Part shown: positions 9,411 to 18,804 of the stretch, one piece after another
Layout: each line of letters opens with the position of its first letter
Numbering within the stretch: the first letter of the stretch is position 1
From: Microcella alkaliphila
GTDB lineage: Bacteria > Actinomycetota > Actinomycetes > Actinomycetales > Microbacteriaceae
Direction: 5' to 3'
NCBI RefSeq assembly: GCF_004216855.1
Contig: NZ_SGXT01000013.1
Coordinates: 407,784 to 471,783 of the forward strand
DNA length: 64,000 bases
The notes under the pieces: generated by a model
Told to the model about the DNA's origin: nothing
Seen by the model: the letters and a program-made list of their open reading frames with translations, nothing else
Database searches by the model: none
Made by a program: the position numbers and the translations under genes

Positions 9411-10054
9411 GTGCCGAGCCCGACGCCGGTCAGTGGGTCGCTCCGGTGATCTCGCTGGCTGGCGCGCGGGCGAGCCGCAGTGCTCATCCCGGCGATGCCG
9501 GTCGCGCCGGGGCCAGCGACTCGGCTGCGAGCGCTGACGACGCCGATGCGTTCCCCGAACAAGCCCGCGCTGACGCCGAGCGCATCAGCATGCGCGTGCT
9601 CGGTCGCCGCGGCGTCTCTCGCCTCGAGCTCATCGACGCCCTCATCGAGCGCGACATCGCGCGCGAGCTGGCCGAAGCCGAGGCCGATCGGCTCGAACGC
9701 GTGGGGCTCATCGACGACACCGAGCTGTCTCGCGTCTTGGTCGATCGCCTGGTGTCGCGCAAGAGACTCGGCCGGGGTGCGCTCAAGGCCGAACTGCAGC
9801 GCCGTCGCCTCGACCCCGAGGCGGTCGACACTGCACTCACCGAGCACGCAGAGGAGGTCAACACCGACGAACTCATCGCCGAGCTCGTCGCCGACCGCGC
9901 CCGTCGCCTCGGCGCCCTCGACCGGGCGACGGCAGAACGTCGGCTGCTGTCCTATTTGCAGCGCAAAGGTCACGGCGGCCCCGCCGCCCACCGAGCCGTT
10001 CGTGCAGCTCTCGACGGTGCGCCCGAGGGTCGCCGAACGCCGCAGTTCGAATAG
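9407..10054 (+). CDS. recX: Regulatory protein RecX
   Basis: 215-residue RecA modulator that limits filament growth. After a low-complexity N-terminus of about 60 residues come three-helix repeats typical of Rec[12 protein letters not shown] near 65, then [14 protein letters not shown], and a C-terminal [10 protein letters not shown]. It starts with GTG inside the recA stop, so expression is coupled to recA and hence SOS-controlled. The N-terminal extension resembles that of other actinobacterial RecX proteins. Confidence 0.93.
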   Translation: MSAEPDAGQWVAPVISLAGARASRSAHPGDAGRAGASDSAASADDADAFPEQARADAERISMRVLGRRGVSRLELIDALIERDIARELAEAEADRLERVGLIDDTELSRVLVDRLVSRKRLGRGALKAELQRRRLDPEAVDTALTEHAEEVNTDELIAELVADRARRLGALDRATAERRLLSYLQRKGHGGPAAHRAVRAALDGAPEGRRTPQFE

Positions 10055-10065
10055 CACCCCGCGCG

Positions 10066-10071
10066 TAGACT
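10066..10071 (+). promoter_or_regulatory. -10 candidate for miaB
   Basis: TAGACT ten bases before ATG 10082. The expected transcript would have only a 3-4 base leader and there is no ribosome site, so translation would be near-leaderless. Confidence 0.45.
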
Positions 10072-10081
10072 TGCTCGCACC

Positions 10082-11671
10082 ATGAGCAGCACCCTCGCCA
10101 CGCCCCGCACGGGCATCGCAGAATCCGAGACGCCGCGCACCTACGAGGTGCGCACCTACGGCTGTCAGATGAATGTGCACGACTCCGAACGACTCGCAGG
10201 CTCCCTCGAAGCTGCCGGCTACGTCCCGGCCACGAGCGGAGACATCGCCGACGTCGTCGTCATCAACACCTGCGCCGTCCGCGAGAACGCCGACAACAAG
10301 CTCTACGGCAACCTCGGCCACCTCGCCAGCGTCAAGCGCGAGCGACCCGGCATGCAGATCGCCGTCGGCGGTTGCCTGGCGCAGAAAGACACCTCGACGA
10401 TCCTGAAGAAGGCGCCGTACGTTGACGCGGTCTTCGGCACCCACAACATGGGCTCGCTGCCCGCCCTGCTCGAGCGGGCCCGGCACAACGGGGAGGCGCA
10501 GCTCGAGATTCTCGAGGCACTCGAGGTGTTCCCCTCGACGTTGCCGACGAAGCGCGACTCGACCTACTCCGGGTGGGTGAGCATCTCGGTCGGCTGCAAC
10601 AACACGTGCACGTTCTGCATCGTGCCGAGCCTGCGCGGCAAAGAGAAGGACCGCCGCCCCGGCGACATCCTCGCCGAGATTCAGGCCCTCGTCGATGACG
10701 GTGCCATCGAGGTCACGCTGCTCGGTCAGAACGTCAACACCTACGGCGTCGAGTTCGGCGACCGACAGGCGTTCGGCAAGCTACTGCGCGCGGCAGGGCG
10801 CATCGATGGGCTCGAGCGCATCCGCTTCACGAGCCCGCACCCGGCGGCCTTCACCGACGACGTCATCGACGCGATGGCCGAGACCCCCGCGGTCATGCCG
10901 CAGCTGCACATGCCGCTGCAGTCCGGCTCCGACCGCATCTTGAAGGCCATGCGCCGCTCGTACCGCAGCGAGAAGTTCTTGGGGCTCCTCGATCGGGTGC
11001 GCGCGCGCATCCCAGATGCGGCGATCTCGACCGACATCATCGTCGGGTTCCCGGGCGAGACCGACGACGAGTTTGCCGACACCCTGCGCGTCGTCGAGGA
11101 GGCGCGCTTCGCGAGCGCGTTCACCTTCCAGTATTCGATTCGACCCGGCACGCCCGCAGCGACCATGCCTGACCAGGTGCCGAAGGCGGTCGTGCAGGAG
11201 CGATACGAGCGGCTCATCGCGCTGCAGGAGCACATCAGCTGGGAGGAGAACCAGCGCCAGGTCGGCCGCGAGGTCGAGGTGCTGATCGCCACCGGTGAGG
11301 GCAAGAAGGACGCCGAGACCGAGCGCATCTCGGGTCGCGCCGAAGACAGCCGGCTGGTGCATGTGCGGGTGCCCGACGGCGCCCCGCGGCCCCGCCCCGG
11401 CGACGTCGTCACGACGACCATCACGCAGGCGGCGCCGTTCCACCTGCTCGCCGACCACGACGGCCCGCTGCGCATCCGCCGCACCCGGGCCGGTGACGCG
11501 TGGGACCGCGCCCAGGCCGAGAGTTGTGGGGTTCCCACGCCTTCGACGGGGGACGGCGGCACCGCTGCGCGTGTGTCCTTGGGCCTGCCCGGCCTCCGGG
11601 TGGGCGCCCCGGCCGGCCCCACGACTCCGATCTACGACCCCGCCGACGGAGTGCGCGGCTCGCTGTCGTGA
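10082..11671 (+). CDS. miaB: tRNA-2-methylthio-N6-dimethylallyladenosine synthase
   Basis: Radical-SAM methylthiotransferase converting i6A37 to ms2i6A37 in tRNAs reading UNN codons. The N-terminal domain holds the second Fe-S cluster cysteines C28, C64 and C98; the radical-SAM triad is C172-x3-C176-x2-C179. A TRAM domain follows near residues 390-460. At 529 residues it has a C-terminal tail of roughly 60 residues beyond the TRAM domain, rich in Gly, Pro and Arg, whose reading frame overlaps miaA by GTGA. MiaA, which makes its substrate, is the next gene. Confidence 0.97.
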   Translation: MSSTLATPRTGIAESETPRTYEVRTYGCQMNVHDSERLAGSLEAAGYVPATSGDIADVVVINTCAVRENADNKLYGNLGHLASVKRERPGMQIAVGGCLAQKDTSTILKKAPYVDAVFGTHNMGSLPALLERARHNGEAQLEILEALEVFPSTLPTKRDSTYSGWVSISVGCNNTCTFCIVPSLRGKEKDRRPGDILAEIQALVDDGAIEVTLLGQNVNTYGVEFGDRQAFGKLLRAAGRIDGLERIRFTSPHPAAFTDDVIDAMAETPAVMPQLHMPLQSGSDRILKAMRRSYRSEKFLGLLDRVRARIPDAAISTDIIVGFPGETDDEFADTLRVVEEARFASAFTFQYSIRPGTPAATMPDQVPKAVVQERYERLIALQEHISWEENQRQVGREVEVLIATGEGKKDAETERISGRAEDSRLVHVRVPDGAPRPRPGDVVTTTITQAAPFHLLADHDGPLRIRRTRAGDAWDRAQAESCGVPTPSTGDGGTAARVSLGLPGLRVGAPAGPTTPIYDPADGVRGSLS

Positions 11672-12603
11672 TCGCCGTCCTGGTCGGGGCGACCGGAACC
11701 GGCAAGACCGCCGCGTCGCTGGAACTGGCCGCGCGCATCCAGGATCGGGGCGTCCCCGCCGAGATCGTGAACGCCGACGCGATGCAGCTGTATCGGGGTA
11801 TGGATATCGGCACGGCCAAGCTGCCGGTGGCCGAGCGCCGCGGTATCCCGCACCACCTCCTTGACGTGTTCGACGTCACCGACGAGGCGTCTGTCGCCGC
11901 CTACCAGCGGGATGCTCGCCGGGCCATCGAGGAGATCGTCGCCCGCGGCGCGGTGCCGATTCTCGTCGGCGGCTCGGGCCTGTACGTCGCCTCGGTCGTC
12001 ACCGACTTCCAGTTCCCGGGAACGGATCCGGAGATTCGGGCCCGGTATGAGATGTTGCTCGCCGAGCGCGGGCTTGGCCACCTGGTCGCCGAGCTGGAGC
12101 GCCGTGACCCCGATGCGGCGGCCGCGATCGACCCGAACAATGCCCGTCGGGTGATCCGCGCGCTCGAGATCGGCGAGGTGACGGGCGAGGGCGCCCGCCC
12201 GGGGCTCGCCGCTCGCAGCACTCCGTGGCGCCCGTACACGCAGCTGGGTCTTGCCGTCGAGCGCGCCCACCTCGTCGAGCGCCTGGACGCGCGCGTCCAG
12301 GACATGTGGCGTGCCGGCCTGCTCGATGAGGTTGCCACCCTGCGTGAGCTCGGGCTGGAGCGTGGCCCCACCGCCTCCCGCGCGATCGGCTACGCGCAGG
12401 CGCTCGACCAGCTCGCGGGCCGGTGCACCAAGCAGGAGGCGATCGCCGATACGGCCGCGCTGACGCGCCGCTACGCGCGCCGCCAGGTCAGCTGGTTTCG
12501 TCGCGACACGGCAACCCAGTGGGTCGAGGCCCTCGACGACGACGCTCGGGATGCGGCGCTCACCGCGCTCGCCGATCGTTGCGTCGATAGCATGGCCGGG
12601 TGA
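11668..12603 (+). CDS. miaA: tRNA dimethylallyltransferase
   Basis: Adds the dimethylallyl group to A37, the substrate of MiaB. From GTG 11668 the protein is 311 residues and opens directly with [11 protein letters not shown], the P-loop (K13). Other signatures are [17 protein letters not shown] and G-G-S-G-L-Y-V. The frame is open further upstream, but GTG 11668 overlaps the miaB stop and fits the family's N-terminus. It is followed by dapF with another GTGA overlap. Confidence 0.97.
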   Translation: MIAVLVGATGTGKTAASLELAARIQDRGVPAEIVNADAMQLYRGMDIGTAKLPVAERRGIPHHLLDVFDVTDEASVAAYQRDARRAIEEIVARGAVPILVGGSGLYVASVVTDFQFPGTDPEIRARYEMLLAERGLGHLVAELERRDPDAAAAIDPNNARRVIRALEIGEVTGEGARPGLAARSTPWRPYTQLGLAVERAHLVERLDARVQDMWRAGLLDEVATLRELGLERGPTASRAIGYAQALDQLAGRCTKQEAIADTAALTRRYARRQVSWFRRDTATQWVEALDDDARDAALTALADRCVDSMAG

Positions 12604-13478
12604 CCGACACGCTCCTCATCACCAAGGGCCACGGAACCGGTAACGACTTCGTGCTGTTCGCCGACCCTGATGGGGAGGTTGTGCTGTCCGAGGCCCAGCG
12701 GGCCGCGATTGCGGATCGCCACTTCGGTGTGGGCGGCGACGGTGTGATCCGCGCGGTCCGGTCGGCGAGCATCCCCGAGGGGGCCGCGATCCTCGCCGAT
12801 GAGCCGGAGGCGGAGTGGTTCATGGACTACGCAAACGCCGACGGCGGCATCGCCGAGATGTGCGGGAACGGCATTCGCGTGTTCGTGCACTACCTCATCG
12901 AGCGCGGCTTTCTCGATCTGGCGCCCGGCCACTCCGTTCCGATCGGCACGCGCGCGGGCGTGCGCGACGTGCACCGCCTCGCCGACGGGTTCGCGGTCGA
13001 CCTCGGCCGCTGGCGGTTGACGGGGGAGGAGCCGCTCGTGCGGGCGCGCGATCTGCCCGTTGCCCGCCCAGGGCTCGGCATCGACCTCGGGAACCCGCAC
13101 GTCGTGGTCGCCGTCGCCGGCGACGACGAGCTAGCCGGCATCGATCTGTCGGTCGTGCCGCAGCTCGACCCGGTGCAGGAAGCGGGCGCCAACGTCGAGT
13201 TCGTGGTGCCGGCCGACCCGCTCGTGCGTGACGGTATCGGCCGCATCCGCATGCGCGTTCACGAGCGCGGGAGCGGCGAAACGCTGTCGTGCGGCACCGG
13301 CGCGGCCGCCGCAGCCCTCGCGGTGCGGCACTGGGCGGGGGCTGGATCGCCGAACGAGTGGCGGGTGGAGGTGCCGGGCGGCACGCTCGGGGTTCGGATG
13401 TTCGCCGCTGAGGATGGCGAGCACGTGGCCCTGAGCGGACCTGCCGCACTGGTCTTCGACGGCGAACTCACCGTCTAG
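12600..13478 (+). CDS. dapF: Diaminopimelate epimerase
   Basis: PLP-independent racemase interconverting LL- and meso-diaminopimelate for peptidoglycan and lysine. 292 residues with both catalytic cysteines: C88 in E-M-C-G-N-G-I-R and C231 in L-S-C-G-T-G. The N-terminal K-G-H-G-T-G-N-D-F is typical. GTG 12600 overlaps the miaA stop, making it the last gene of the miaB-miaA-dapF unit. It converges with the methyltransferase gene ten bases downstream. Confidence 0.97.
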   Translation: MTDTLLITKGHGTGNDFVLFADPDGEVVLSEAQRAAIADRHFGVGGDGVIRAVRSASIPEGAAILADEPEAEWFMDYANADGGIAEMCGNGIRVFVHYLIERGFLDLAPGHSVPIGTRAGVRDVHRLADGFAVDLGRWRLTGEEPLVRARDLPVARPGLGIDLGNPHVVVAVAGDDELAGIDLSVVPQLDPVQEAGANVEFVVPADPLVRDGIGRIRMRVHERGSGETLSCGTGAAAAALAVRHWAGAGSPNEWRVEVPGGTLGVRMFAAEDGEHVALSGPAALVFDGELTV

Positions 13479-13488
13479 CGGCGAAGAA

Positions 13489-14133
13489 CTACCCGCGCTG
13501 CACCCGAATGGGGCCGGTGAGCCCTGAGCGGTTTCGTACCCGCAGCACGCGGTAACCCTTGTTGGTTGCCGCGCGCGTCACCTGCAGCTCGCCGGCGTAC
13601 TGGTTCTCCATCCAGCGTTGCAGCGAGTCGGAGCCCAGGTTGCGGGCGACGACCAGCCAGGCGTCGCTGCCATCGTCGAGCCGCGGCAGCCATGCATCCA
13701 ACAATCCGTGCAGTTCACCCTTGCCGATGCGAATTGGCGGGTTCGACCAAATCGTCGTGAACCGTATCTCGCCAGGCACCTCCTCGGGCGCGGCGACCAT
13801 CACGTTGCCGAGCCCCAGTCGCTCGGCGTTCATCCGCGTCAGCTCGCGTGCGCGCTCGTTGACGTCGACCGCCCACACGCGGGCGCGCGGCGACTTCAAC
13901 GCCAGCGTCAGCGCGATCGGGCCCCACCCGCAGCCGAGGTCGAGCAGGTCGCCGCCGGGCGCGGGCGCGGGAACGGATCCCAACAGCACCTGGGTTCCGG
14001 TGTCGATCGTCGACGGGCTGAACACTCCGCCCGCGGTGACCACGTCGACGGGCTGCCCGTCGAGCTGCACCTGCAGGGTGCGGGGGGTGAAGTCTCCGGC
14101 CGGCTGAGCGCTGAAGTAGTGCTCCTGAGCCAT
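13489..14133 (-). CDS. RsmC-like class I SAM-dependent methyltransferase
   Basis: 214 residues. Motif I L-L-D-L-G-C-G-W-G-P near 63, D-V-N after the second strand, and the nucleic-acid base methyltransferase motif S-N-P-P-I-R-I-G near 130 place it with COG2813 (RsmC, 16S rRNA m2G1207 methyltransferase). It lacks the N-terminal half of E. coli RsmC, as many actinobacterial homologues do, so the exact target is unsure. It is transcribed opposite to its neighbours and sits between dapF and hflX. ATG 14133 is preceded by TAGATT and six bases, predicting a leaderless mRNA. Confidence 0.85.
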   Translation of the reverse strand: MAQEHYFSAQPAGDFTPRTLQVQLDGQPVDVVTAGGVFSPSTIDTGTQVLLGSVPAPAPGGDLLDLGCGWGPIALTLALKSPRARVWAVDVNERARELTRMNAERLGLGNVMVAAPEEVPGEIRFTTIWSNPPIRIGKGELHGLLDAWLPRLDDGSDAWLVVARNLGSDSLQRWMENQYAGELQVTRAATNKGYRVLRVRNRSGLTGPIRVQRG

Positions 14134-14139
14134 GCAGTG

Positions 14140-14145
14140 AATCTA
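14140..14145 (-). promoter_or_regulatory. -10 element for the RsmC-like gene
   Basis: On the minus strand TAGATT-N6-ATG (14133). It lies only 14 bases from the divergent hflX -10, so the two promoters overlap. Confidence 0.5.
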
Positions 14146-14159
14146 CCGAACGTGAGCAC

Positions 14160-14165
14160 TATGCT
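14160..14165 (+). promoter_or_regulatory. -10 element for hflX
   Basis: TATGCT-N7-ATG (14173), the leaderless pattern. It decides between several in-frame starts for hflX. Confidence 0.5.
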
Positions 14166-14172
14166 GAAGCGA

Positions 14173-15759
14173 ATGATTTCCGACGGTGTGACGCCGGGCG
14201 ACGAGACCGCCCCCGGCATGAGCGAGGCTCCCGTCGACCACGGGGCCGACGCTGTTGCGCGCGTTCTCGCGAATGCCGACAGCGCCGCACGCCGCGTCAG
14301 CATCCGCGAGGGGCGGGCGACGGCCCTGCAACAGCAGAGCGACTACCTCGACGATCGGGATGGCGACCAATTCGACCGGGAAGACCGCGCGGCGCTCAGG
14401 CGGGTGCGGGGGCTCTCGACAGAGCTTGACGACGTCACCGAGGTCGAGTACCGGCAGCTGCGTCTGGAAAACGTCGTCTTGATCGGCGTGTACTCCCACG
14501 GTTCGCTCGAGGACGCCGAGAACTCGCTGCGGGAGCTTGCTGCGCTCGCCGAGACCGCCGGCGCCGTTGTGCTCGACGGCCTGCTTCAGCGTCGCCCACA
14601 CCCCGACCCGAGCACGTATCTCGGCAAGGGCAAGGCGGCAGAGCTGGCGTTGATCGTGGCTGAGCTGGGCGCCGACACGGTCGTCGCCGACACCGAGCTC
14701 GCGCCCAGCCAGCGCCGCGCCCTGGAAGACGTGGTGAAGGTGAAGGTCATCGACCGCACCGCCGTCATTCTCGACATCTTCAGCCAGCACGCGAAGAGTC
14801 GAGAGGGCAAGGCGCAGGTGGAGCTCGCGCAGCTCGAGTACTTGCTTCCGCGCTTGCGCGGGTGGGGTGACTCGATGTCACGCCAGGCCGGTGGCCAGGT
14901 GGGCGCCGGGGGCGCCGGTATGGGCTCGCGTGGTCCCGGTGAGACGAAGATCGAACTCGACCGTCGACGCATCAACACGCGCATGGCGAAGCTGCGGCGC
15001 CAGATCAAGGGCTTCGCTCCGGCCCGGGCGGCCAAGCGCGCGAATCGCGACCGGTACTCGGTGCCGAGCGTCGCGATCGCCGGCTACACGAACGCGGGCA
15101 AGTCGAGTCTGTTGAACCGCATTACGCGGGCAGGCGTCCTCGTCGAGAACGCCCTGTTCGCGACGCTCGACGCGACGGTGCGCAAATCGTCCACGCCGGA
15201 CGGCCGCCCGTTCACCCTCGTCGACACGGTCGGCTTCGTGCGCAACCTTCCGCATCAGCTGGTCGAGGCGTTCCGCTCGACCCTGGAAGAGGTGGGCGAG
15301 GCTGACGTGATCGTCCACGTGGTCGATGGCGCGCATCCCGACCCGGCGGCGCAGTTGGCGACCGTCCGCGACGTGATCGGCAGCGTCGACGCTCGCGACA
15401 TTCCCGAGATCGTGGCGTTCAACAAGTGCGACCTGATTGACGAGGATGCGCGGCTGCTGTTGCGCGGTCTCGAGCCGACGGCGGTCTTCGTTTCCGCGAA
15501 GACGGGTGAGGGCATCGACGAGTTGCGCGCCCGCATCGGCGACGTGCTGCCCGACCCCGACGTCGAGGTTGTCGTCGTCGTGCCGTATGACCGGGGCGAG
15601 CTGGTCGCGCTGCTGCATGAGCGCGGCCGCATCCTGTCGACCGAGTACGAGGAGGGCGGCACGCGCGTGCACGCCTTCGTGTCGCCTCAGCACGAGGCGC
15701 AACTTGCCGAGTTTGTGGTCGCGGACGCGACCGCTGCTCCGCCGCCGAACGGTTCCTAG
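14173..15759 (+). CDS. hflX: GTPase HflX
   Basis: Ribosome-associated GTPase that splits stalled or hibernating 50S-containing ribosomes. An N-terminal domain ([14 protein letters not shown]) and a coiled connection with [16 protein letters not shown] precede the G domain: P-loop [14 protein letters not shown] for G3 and N-K-C-D for G4. Start is uncertain: ATG 14173 (528 residues) fits the -10 spacing, and ATG 14218 (513 residues) is closer to the start I remember for homologues. The stop shares CTAG with the lexA stop on the other strand. In Corynebacterium hflX is a ClgR target. Confidence 0.95.
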   Translation: MISDGVTPGDETAPGMSEAPVDHGADAVARVLANADSAARRVSIREGRATALQQQSDYLDDRDGDQFDREDRAALRRVRGLSTELDDVTEVEYRQLRLENVVLIGVYSHGSLEDAENSLRELAALAETAGAVVLDGLLQRRPHPDPSTYLGKGKAAELALIVAELGADTVVADTELAPSQRRALEDVVKVKVIDRTAVILDIFSQHAKSREGKAQVELAQLEYLLPRLRGWGDSMSRQAGGQVGAGGAGMGSRGPGETKIELDRRRINTRMAKLRRQIKGFAPARAAKRANRDRYSVPSVAIAGYTNAGKSSLLNRITRAGVLVENALFATLDATVRKSSTPDGRPFTLVDTVGFVRNLPHQLVEAFRSTLEEVGEADVIVHVVDGAHPDPAAQLATVRDVIGSVDARDIPEIVAFNKCDLIDEDARLLLRGLEPTAVFVSAKTGEGIDELRARIGDVLPDPDVEVVVVVPYDRGELVALLHERGRILSTEYEEGGTRVHAFVSPQHEAQLAEFVVADATAAPPPNGS

Positions 15760-16433
15760 ACCGAGCGCAGCACCGCGACGACCTTGCCGAGCACCTCGGC
15801 GTGGTCGCCGAGGATCGGCTCGTACGCCGTATTGCGCGGCAACAGCCACGTGTGACCGTCGCGCTGACGGAACACCTTGACCGTGGCCTCGCCGTCGAGC
15901 ATCGCCGCGACGATCTCGCCGTTCTCTGCCGTCTGCTGGCGTCGTACGACCACGAGGTCGCCATCGCAGATGGCGGCGTCGATCATCGAGTCTCCGACGA
16001 CGGTCAGCATGAACAGTTCGCCGTTGCCCACGAGCGTGCGGGGGAGTGGCACGACTTCTTCCACCATCTGATCCGCCGTGATCGGGATGCCCGCCGCGAT
16101 GCGACCGACCAGCGGCACCATGGCCGCATCGGCAACCTGGGGAGCATCGGGATCGGGATGCTCGGACGCGGACGGCTCGAGGTCGATGAGAACCTCCATC
16201 GCTCGCGGACGATTGGGGTCGCGCCGCAGGTAGCCGCTCAGTTCGAGCTGCCCCAGCTGGTGCGCGACGCTCGAGAGCGACGACAGGCCGACGGCCTCGC
16301 CGATCTCACGCATGCTCGGCGGGTAGCCGCGCTGGGCGATTGACGCCTGGATCGCTCGCAGGATTGCCTGCTGCTTGTCGCTCAGCGTGGTGCGGCGACG
16401 GGTGCCGCTGCTGCTCGCGGTGCCTTCAGCCAT
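15756..16433 (-). CDS. lexA: LexA repressor
   Basis: SOS repressor, 225 residues. The winged-helix DNA-binding domain covers about 15-80 ([13 protein letters not shown] at 40-52). Autocleavage site A114-G115, catalytic S149 in G-D-S-M and K186 in A-T-V-K-V are all present, so RecA-induced self-cleavage is expected. GAGGGAA precedes ATG 16433. Its own promoter (16509-16537) is overlapped by an SOS box, indicating autoregulation. Divergent to the LysM gene, as lexA and Rv2719c are in mycobacteria. Confidence 0.98.
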   Translation of the reverse strand: MAEGTASSSGTRRRTTLSDKQQAILRAIQASIAQRGYPPSMREIGEAVGLSSLSSVAHQLGQLELSGYLRRDPNRPRAMEVLIDLEPSASEHPDPDAPQVADAAMVPLVGRIAAGIPITADQMVEEVVPLPRTLVGNGELFMLTVVGDSMIDAAICDGDLVVVRRQQTAENGEIVAAMLDGEATVKVFRQRDGHTWLLPRNTAYEPILGDHAEVLGKVVAVLRSV

Positions 16434-16508
16434 GGGGTTCCCTCGCTCGTCGTGGGTCGCCGCGTGGGCGATGTCGGTGGTCGGTGGTCGACTGTCCGTG
16501 GTGTCGAA

Positions 16509-16549
16509 ACTCTATCCAGCAAAACCGTCGCAATCAAACATCTGTTCGA
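16509..16549 (-). promoter_or_regulatory. lexA promoter with overlapping SOS box
   Basis: Minus strand: -35 TTGATT (16537-16532), 17-base spacer, -10 TAGAGT (16514-16509). The SOS box at 16534-16549 reads TCGAACAGATGTTTGA on that strand, 11 of 12 half-site matches, and covers most of the -35. LexA bound there would repress its own gene. Confidence 0.75.
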
Positions 16550-16588
16550 GCGTGTCGGTGGTTCCGGTCACAATTTCGGCAGAAACAC

Positions 16589-16620
16589 TTGAACTCGCGT
16601 TCGATCGAATGTATGTTCGG
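16589..16620 (+). promoter_or_regulatory. Two abutting SOS boxes containing the LysM-gene promoter
   Basis: Box 2 (16589-16604) is TTGAACTCGCGTTCGA, 11 of 12 half-site matches. Box 3 (16605-16620) is TCGAATGTATGTTCGG, 10 of 12. They touch with no gap. Within them lie -35 TTGAAC (16589-16594) and -10 TATGTT (16613-16618) with 18-base spacing, so the whole core promoter is inside LexA sites. Confidence 0.75.
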
Positions 16621-16631
16621 AACACGGGTTC

Positions 16632-16689
16632 GCATCGCCCCTCCCGGCCGAGGGGCGATGCACCTCCGGCGGACCCCCGCCGCCGGAGG
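16632..16689 (+). other. Two consecutive hairpins in the LysM-gene leader
   Basis: Hairpin 1: GCATCGCCCCT (16632-16642) pairs perfectly with AGGGGCGATGC (16651-16661), loop 8. Hairpin 2: CCTCCGGCG (16663-16671) pairs with CGCCGGAGG (16681-16689), loop 9. One base separates them. They lie between the predicted transcription start and the ribosome site, with no T-run after either. Confidence 0.7.
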
Positions 16690-16716
16690 CCCGATCCCTT
16701 ACACGAGGAGCCCACG

Positions 16717-17091
16717 ATGACCACGATCGACGCAGGTGCTTTCCCCACCATCGTTCGCAGCGCTGACGCCTCATCCGCTCCCGTCGCCACCCGTCTGCGT
16801 CTGACGCGGCGCGGGCGCGCCGTCATCACGACGCTGGTCACCGCGCCAATCGTCGCTCTCGTCGTAGCGCTCGCCCTCTCCGGCGGCGAGGCGACCGCAA
16901 CCTCCGGCGACGTAGAGCTGCCCGTCGTGACCGTCGAGGCCGGTCAGACCCTGTGGCAGCTTGCCGAATCCGTGGCACCCGGCGCCAACCCCGCCGACCT
17001 GGTTGCCGACATCATCACCCTGAACGGGCTCGACTCGGCGGCGGTCATGCCGGGTCAGACGCTACTTCTTCCCGAGCGTTACCTCGACTAA
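16717..17091 (+). CDS. SOS-induced LysM cell-division-inhibitor-like protein
   Basis: 124-residue protein: short basic cytoplasmic N-terminus, one membrane helix at about 35-55, and an extracytoplasmic LysM domain at 69-118 (V-T-V-E-A-G-Q-T-L-W-Q-L-A). The divergent placement beside lexA and the tandem SOS boxes match Rv2719c (ChiZ) of M. tuberculosis, DivS of C. glutamicum and YneA of B. subtilis, which delay septation during DNA damage. The inhibitory role is inferred. ACGAGGAG is the ribosome site for ATG 16717; the frame is open further upstream, but that part covers the operators and hairpins. Confidence 0.88.
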   Translation: MTTIDAGAFPTIVRSADASSAPVATRLRLTRRGRAVITTLVTAPIVALVVALALSGGEATATSGDVELPVVTVEAGQTLWQLAESVAPGANPADLVADIITLNGLDSAAVMPGQTLLLPERYLD

Positions 17092-17098
17092 GCCGCCC

Positions 17099-17104
17099 TA
17101 CGAT
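17099..17104 (+). promoter_or_regulatory. -10 element for leaderless hisC
   Basis: TACGAT-N6-GTG (17111), with no ribosome site before the GTG. Confidence 0.55.
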
Positions 17105-17110
17105 GGGCAC

Positions 17111-18202
17111 GTGACTCGGCTCGACGACCTGCCTATCCGCGACGACCTGCGCGGGGCGACACCATACGGTGCTCCCCAGCGGCCCGTCCGCATTCAACTC
17201 AACGTCAACGAGAACACGCATCCCGTGCCCGAGGCGGTCGTCGCCCACGTGACGGCGGCCGCCGAGCGCGCTGTTCGCGGCGTCAACCGCTACCCCGACC
17301 GCGAGTTCACGGAGCTTCGCGAGCACCTCGCCTCCTACCTGAGTGCTGCGGAGCCGGCCGATCCGGTCACGCCCGACCAGGTATGGGCGGCCAATGGCTC
17401 GAACGAGGTCATTCAGCACATGCTGCAAGCGTTCGGCGGCCCGGGGCGCCGCATGCTCGGGTTCCCGCCCACGTACTCGATGCACTCGATCATCGCCGCA
17501 GGCACTGGAACGGAGTGGATCACGGCCGAGCGCGACGCTGACTTCCGAATCAGCCCCGAGACGGTGCGGTCTGCGATCGAGCGAGCACAACCCGACATTG
17601 TCGTGCTGTGCGCCCCCAACAACCCGACGGGCACCCCCCTCGGGCTCGAGACCATTGAGGCCGCCTACGCCGCGACGACCGGCATCTTGCTTGTTGACGA
17701 GGCGTACGCCGAATTCATGCCCGAGGGACACCGGTCGGCGCTGTCCCTGCTGCCCGGCCGTCCTCGCCTGGCCGTGTCCCGCACGATGAGTAAGGCGTTC
17801 GCATTCGCGGGAGCACGCCTGGGCTACCTCGCCGCCGATCCCGCCCTGATCGACGCCCTCCGGCTCGTGCGGTTGCCGTACCACCTGTCGGCGATCACGC
17901 AGGCGGCGGCGGTCGCCGCTCTGCAGCAGGCGCCGACGATGCTCGCGACGGTCGACGCGATTCGCACCCAGCGAGACCGACTGCTGGCCGAGCTGCCCGC
18001 ACTCGGCTACGCCCCGCATGACAGCTGGGCGAACTTCGTGCTGTTCGGCGGCGTCGACGATCCGGCCGCGACGTTCCACTACCTGCTCGAGCGCGACATC
18101 CTTATCCGCGATGTCGGGCTCGCCGGCCACCTGCGGGTCACCGCCGGCACTGAGGCCGAGACCAGTGAGTTCCTCGAGGTGCTCGGTAGGATGCCCAGGT
18201 GA
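17111..18202 (+). CDS. hisC: Histidinol-phosphate aminotransferase
   Basis: PLP enzyme for the transamination step of histidine synthesis. 363 residues with A-P-N-N-P-T-G at 168-174, D196-x-A-Y for the pyridine ring, and PLP lysine K228 in S-R-T-M-S-K-A-F. Such enzymes can also act on aromatic amino acids. It opens a hisC-hisB-hisH unit with 4-base overlaps. hisD is not in the window. Confidence 0.95.
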   Translation: MTRLDDLPIRDDLRGATPYGAPQRPVRIQLNVNENTHPVPEAVVAHVTAAAERAVRGVNRYPDREFTELREHLASYLSAAEPADPVTPDQVWAANGSNEVIQHMLQAFGGPGRRMLGFPPTYSMHSIIAAGTGTEWITAERDADFRISPETVRSAIERAQPDIVVLCAPNNPTGTPLGLETIEAAYAATTGILLVDEAYAEFMPEGHRSALSLLPGRPRLAVSRTMSKAFAFAGARLGYLAADPALIDALRLVRLPYHLSAITQAAAVAALQQAPTMLATVDAIRTQRDRLLAELPALGYAPHDSWANFVLFGGVDDPAATFHYLLERDILIRDVGLAGHLRVTAGTEAETSEFLEVLGRMPR

Positions 18203-18804
18203 CCAGCCCCCGCACCGCCGACCTTCGCCGCGAGACGAGCGAGTCGAGCATCCGCCTGTCCCTCGATCTCGACGGCACGGGCCGTTCCTCGATCGACACG
18301 ACGGTGCCGTTCTTCACCCACATGTTGACGGCTTTTGCGAAGCACGCCCTCGTCGACCTCGATGTGTCCGCCCACGGCGACACGGACATCGACGTGCACC
18401 ACACGGTCGAAGACACGGGAATCGTGCTCGGCCAGGCCATCGCGAGCGCGCTCGGCGACAAGTCGGGCATCGCCCGCTTCGGCGACGCCCACGTGCCGCT
18501 CGATGAGGCGCTCGCGCGCGCCGTCGTCGACGTCTCGGGGCGCCCCTACCTCGTTCACTCGGGCGAGCCCGAGGGCTTTGAGCACCACCTCATCGGCGGC
18601 CACTTCACTGGCTCCATGGTGCGCCACGTGTTTGAAGCGATCACCTTCCACGCGGGCCTGTCGGTGCACCTCACCGTGCTCGCCGGTCGCGACCCGCACC
18701 ACATCGCCGAGGCGCAGTTCAAGGCCTTCGCTCGCGCGTTCCGGAAGGCCGTGGAGCCAGACGCACGCGTGTCGGGTATCCCATCGACCAAGGGTGCGCT
18801 CTGA
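18199..18804 (+). CDS. hisB: Imidazoleglycerol-phosphate dehydratase
   Basis: 201-residue monofunctional HisB, without the phosphatase domain of the enterobacterial fusion. The manganese-binding repeats are visible: H-A-L-V-D-L-D-V and D-V-H-H-T-V-E-D in the first half, H-H-L-I-G-G-H and [11 protein letters not shown] in the second. Starts with GTG inside the hisC stop; its own TGA is overlapped by the CTG start of hisH. Confidence 0.97.
   Translation: MTSPRTADLRRETSESSIRLSLDLDGTGRSSIDTTVPFFTHMLTAFAKHALVDLDVSAHGDTDIDVHHTVEDTGIVLGQAIASALGDKSGIARFGDAHVPLDEALARAVVDVSGRPYLVHSGEPEGFEHHLIGGHFTGSMVRHVFEAITFHAGLSVHLTVLAGRDPHHIAEAQFKAFARAFRKAVEPDARVSGIPSTKGAL

Noticed and set aside
16375..16716. Upstream extension of the LysM gene (114 extra codons)
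   Set aside because: The frame is open, but it would run through the SOS boxes, promoter and hairpins; ATG 16717 has a good ribosome site.
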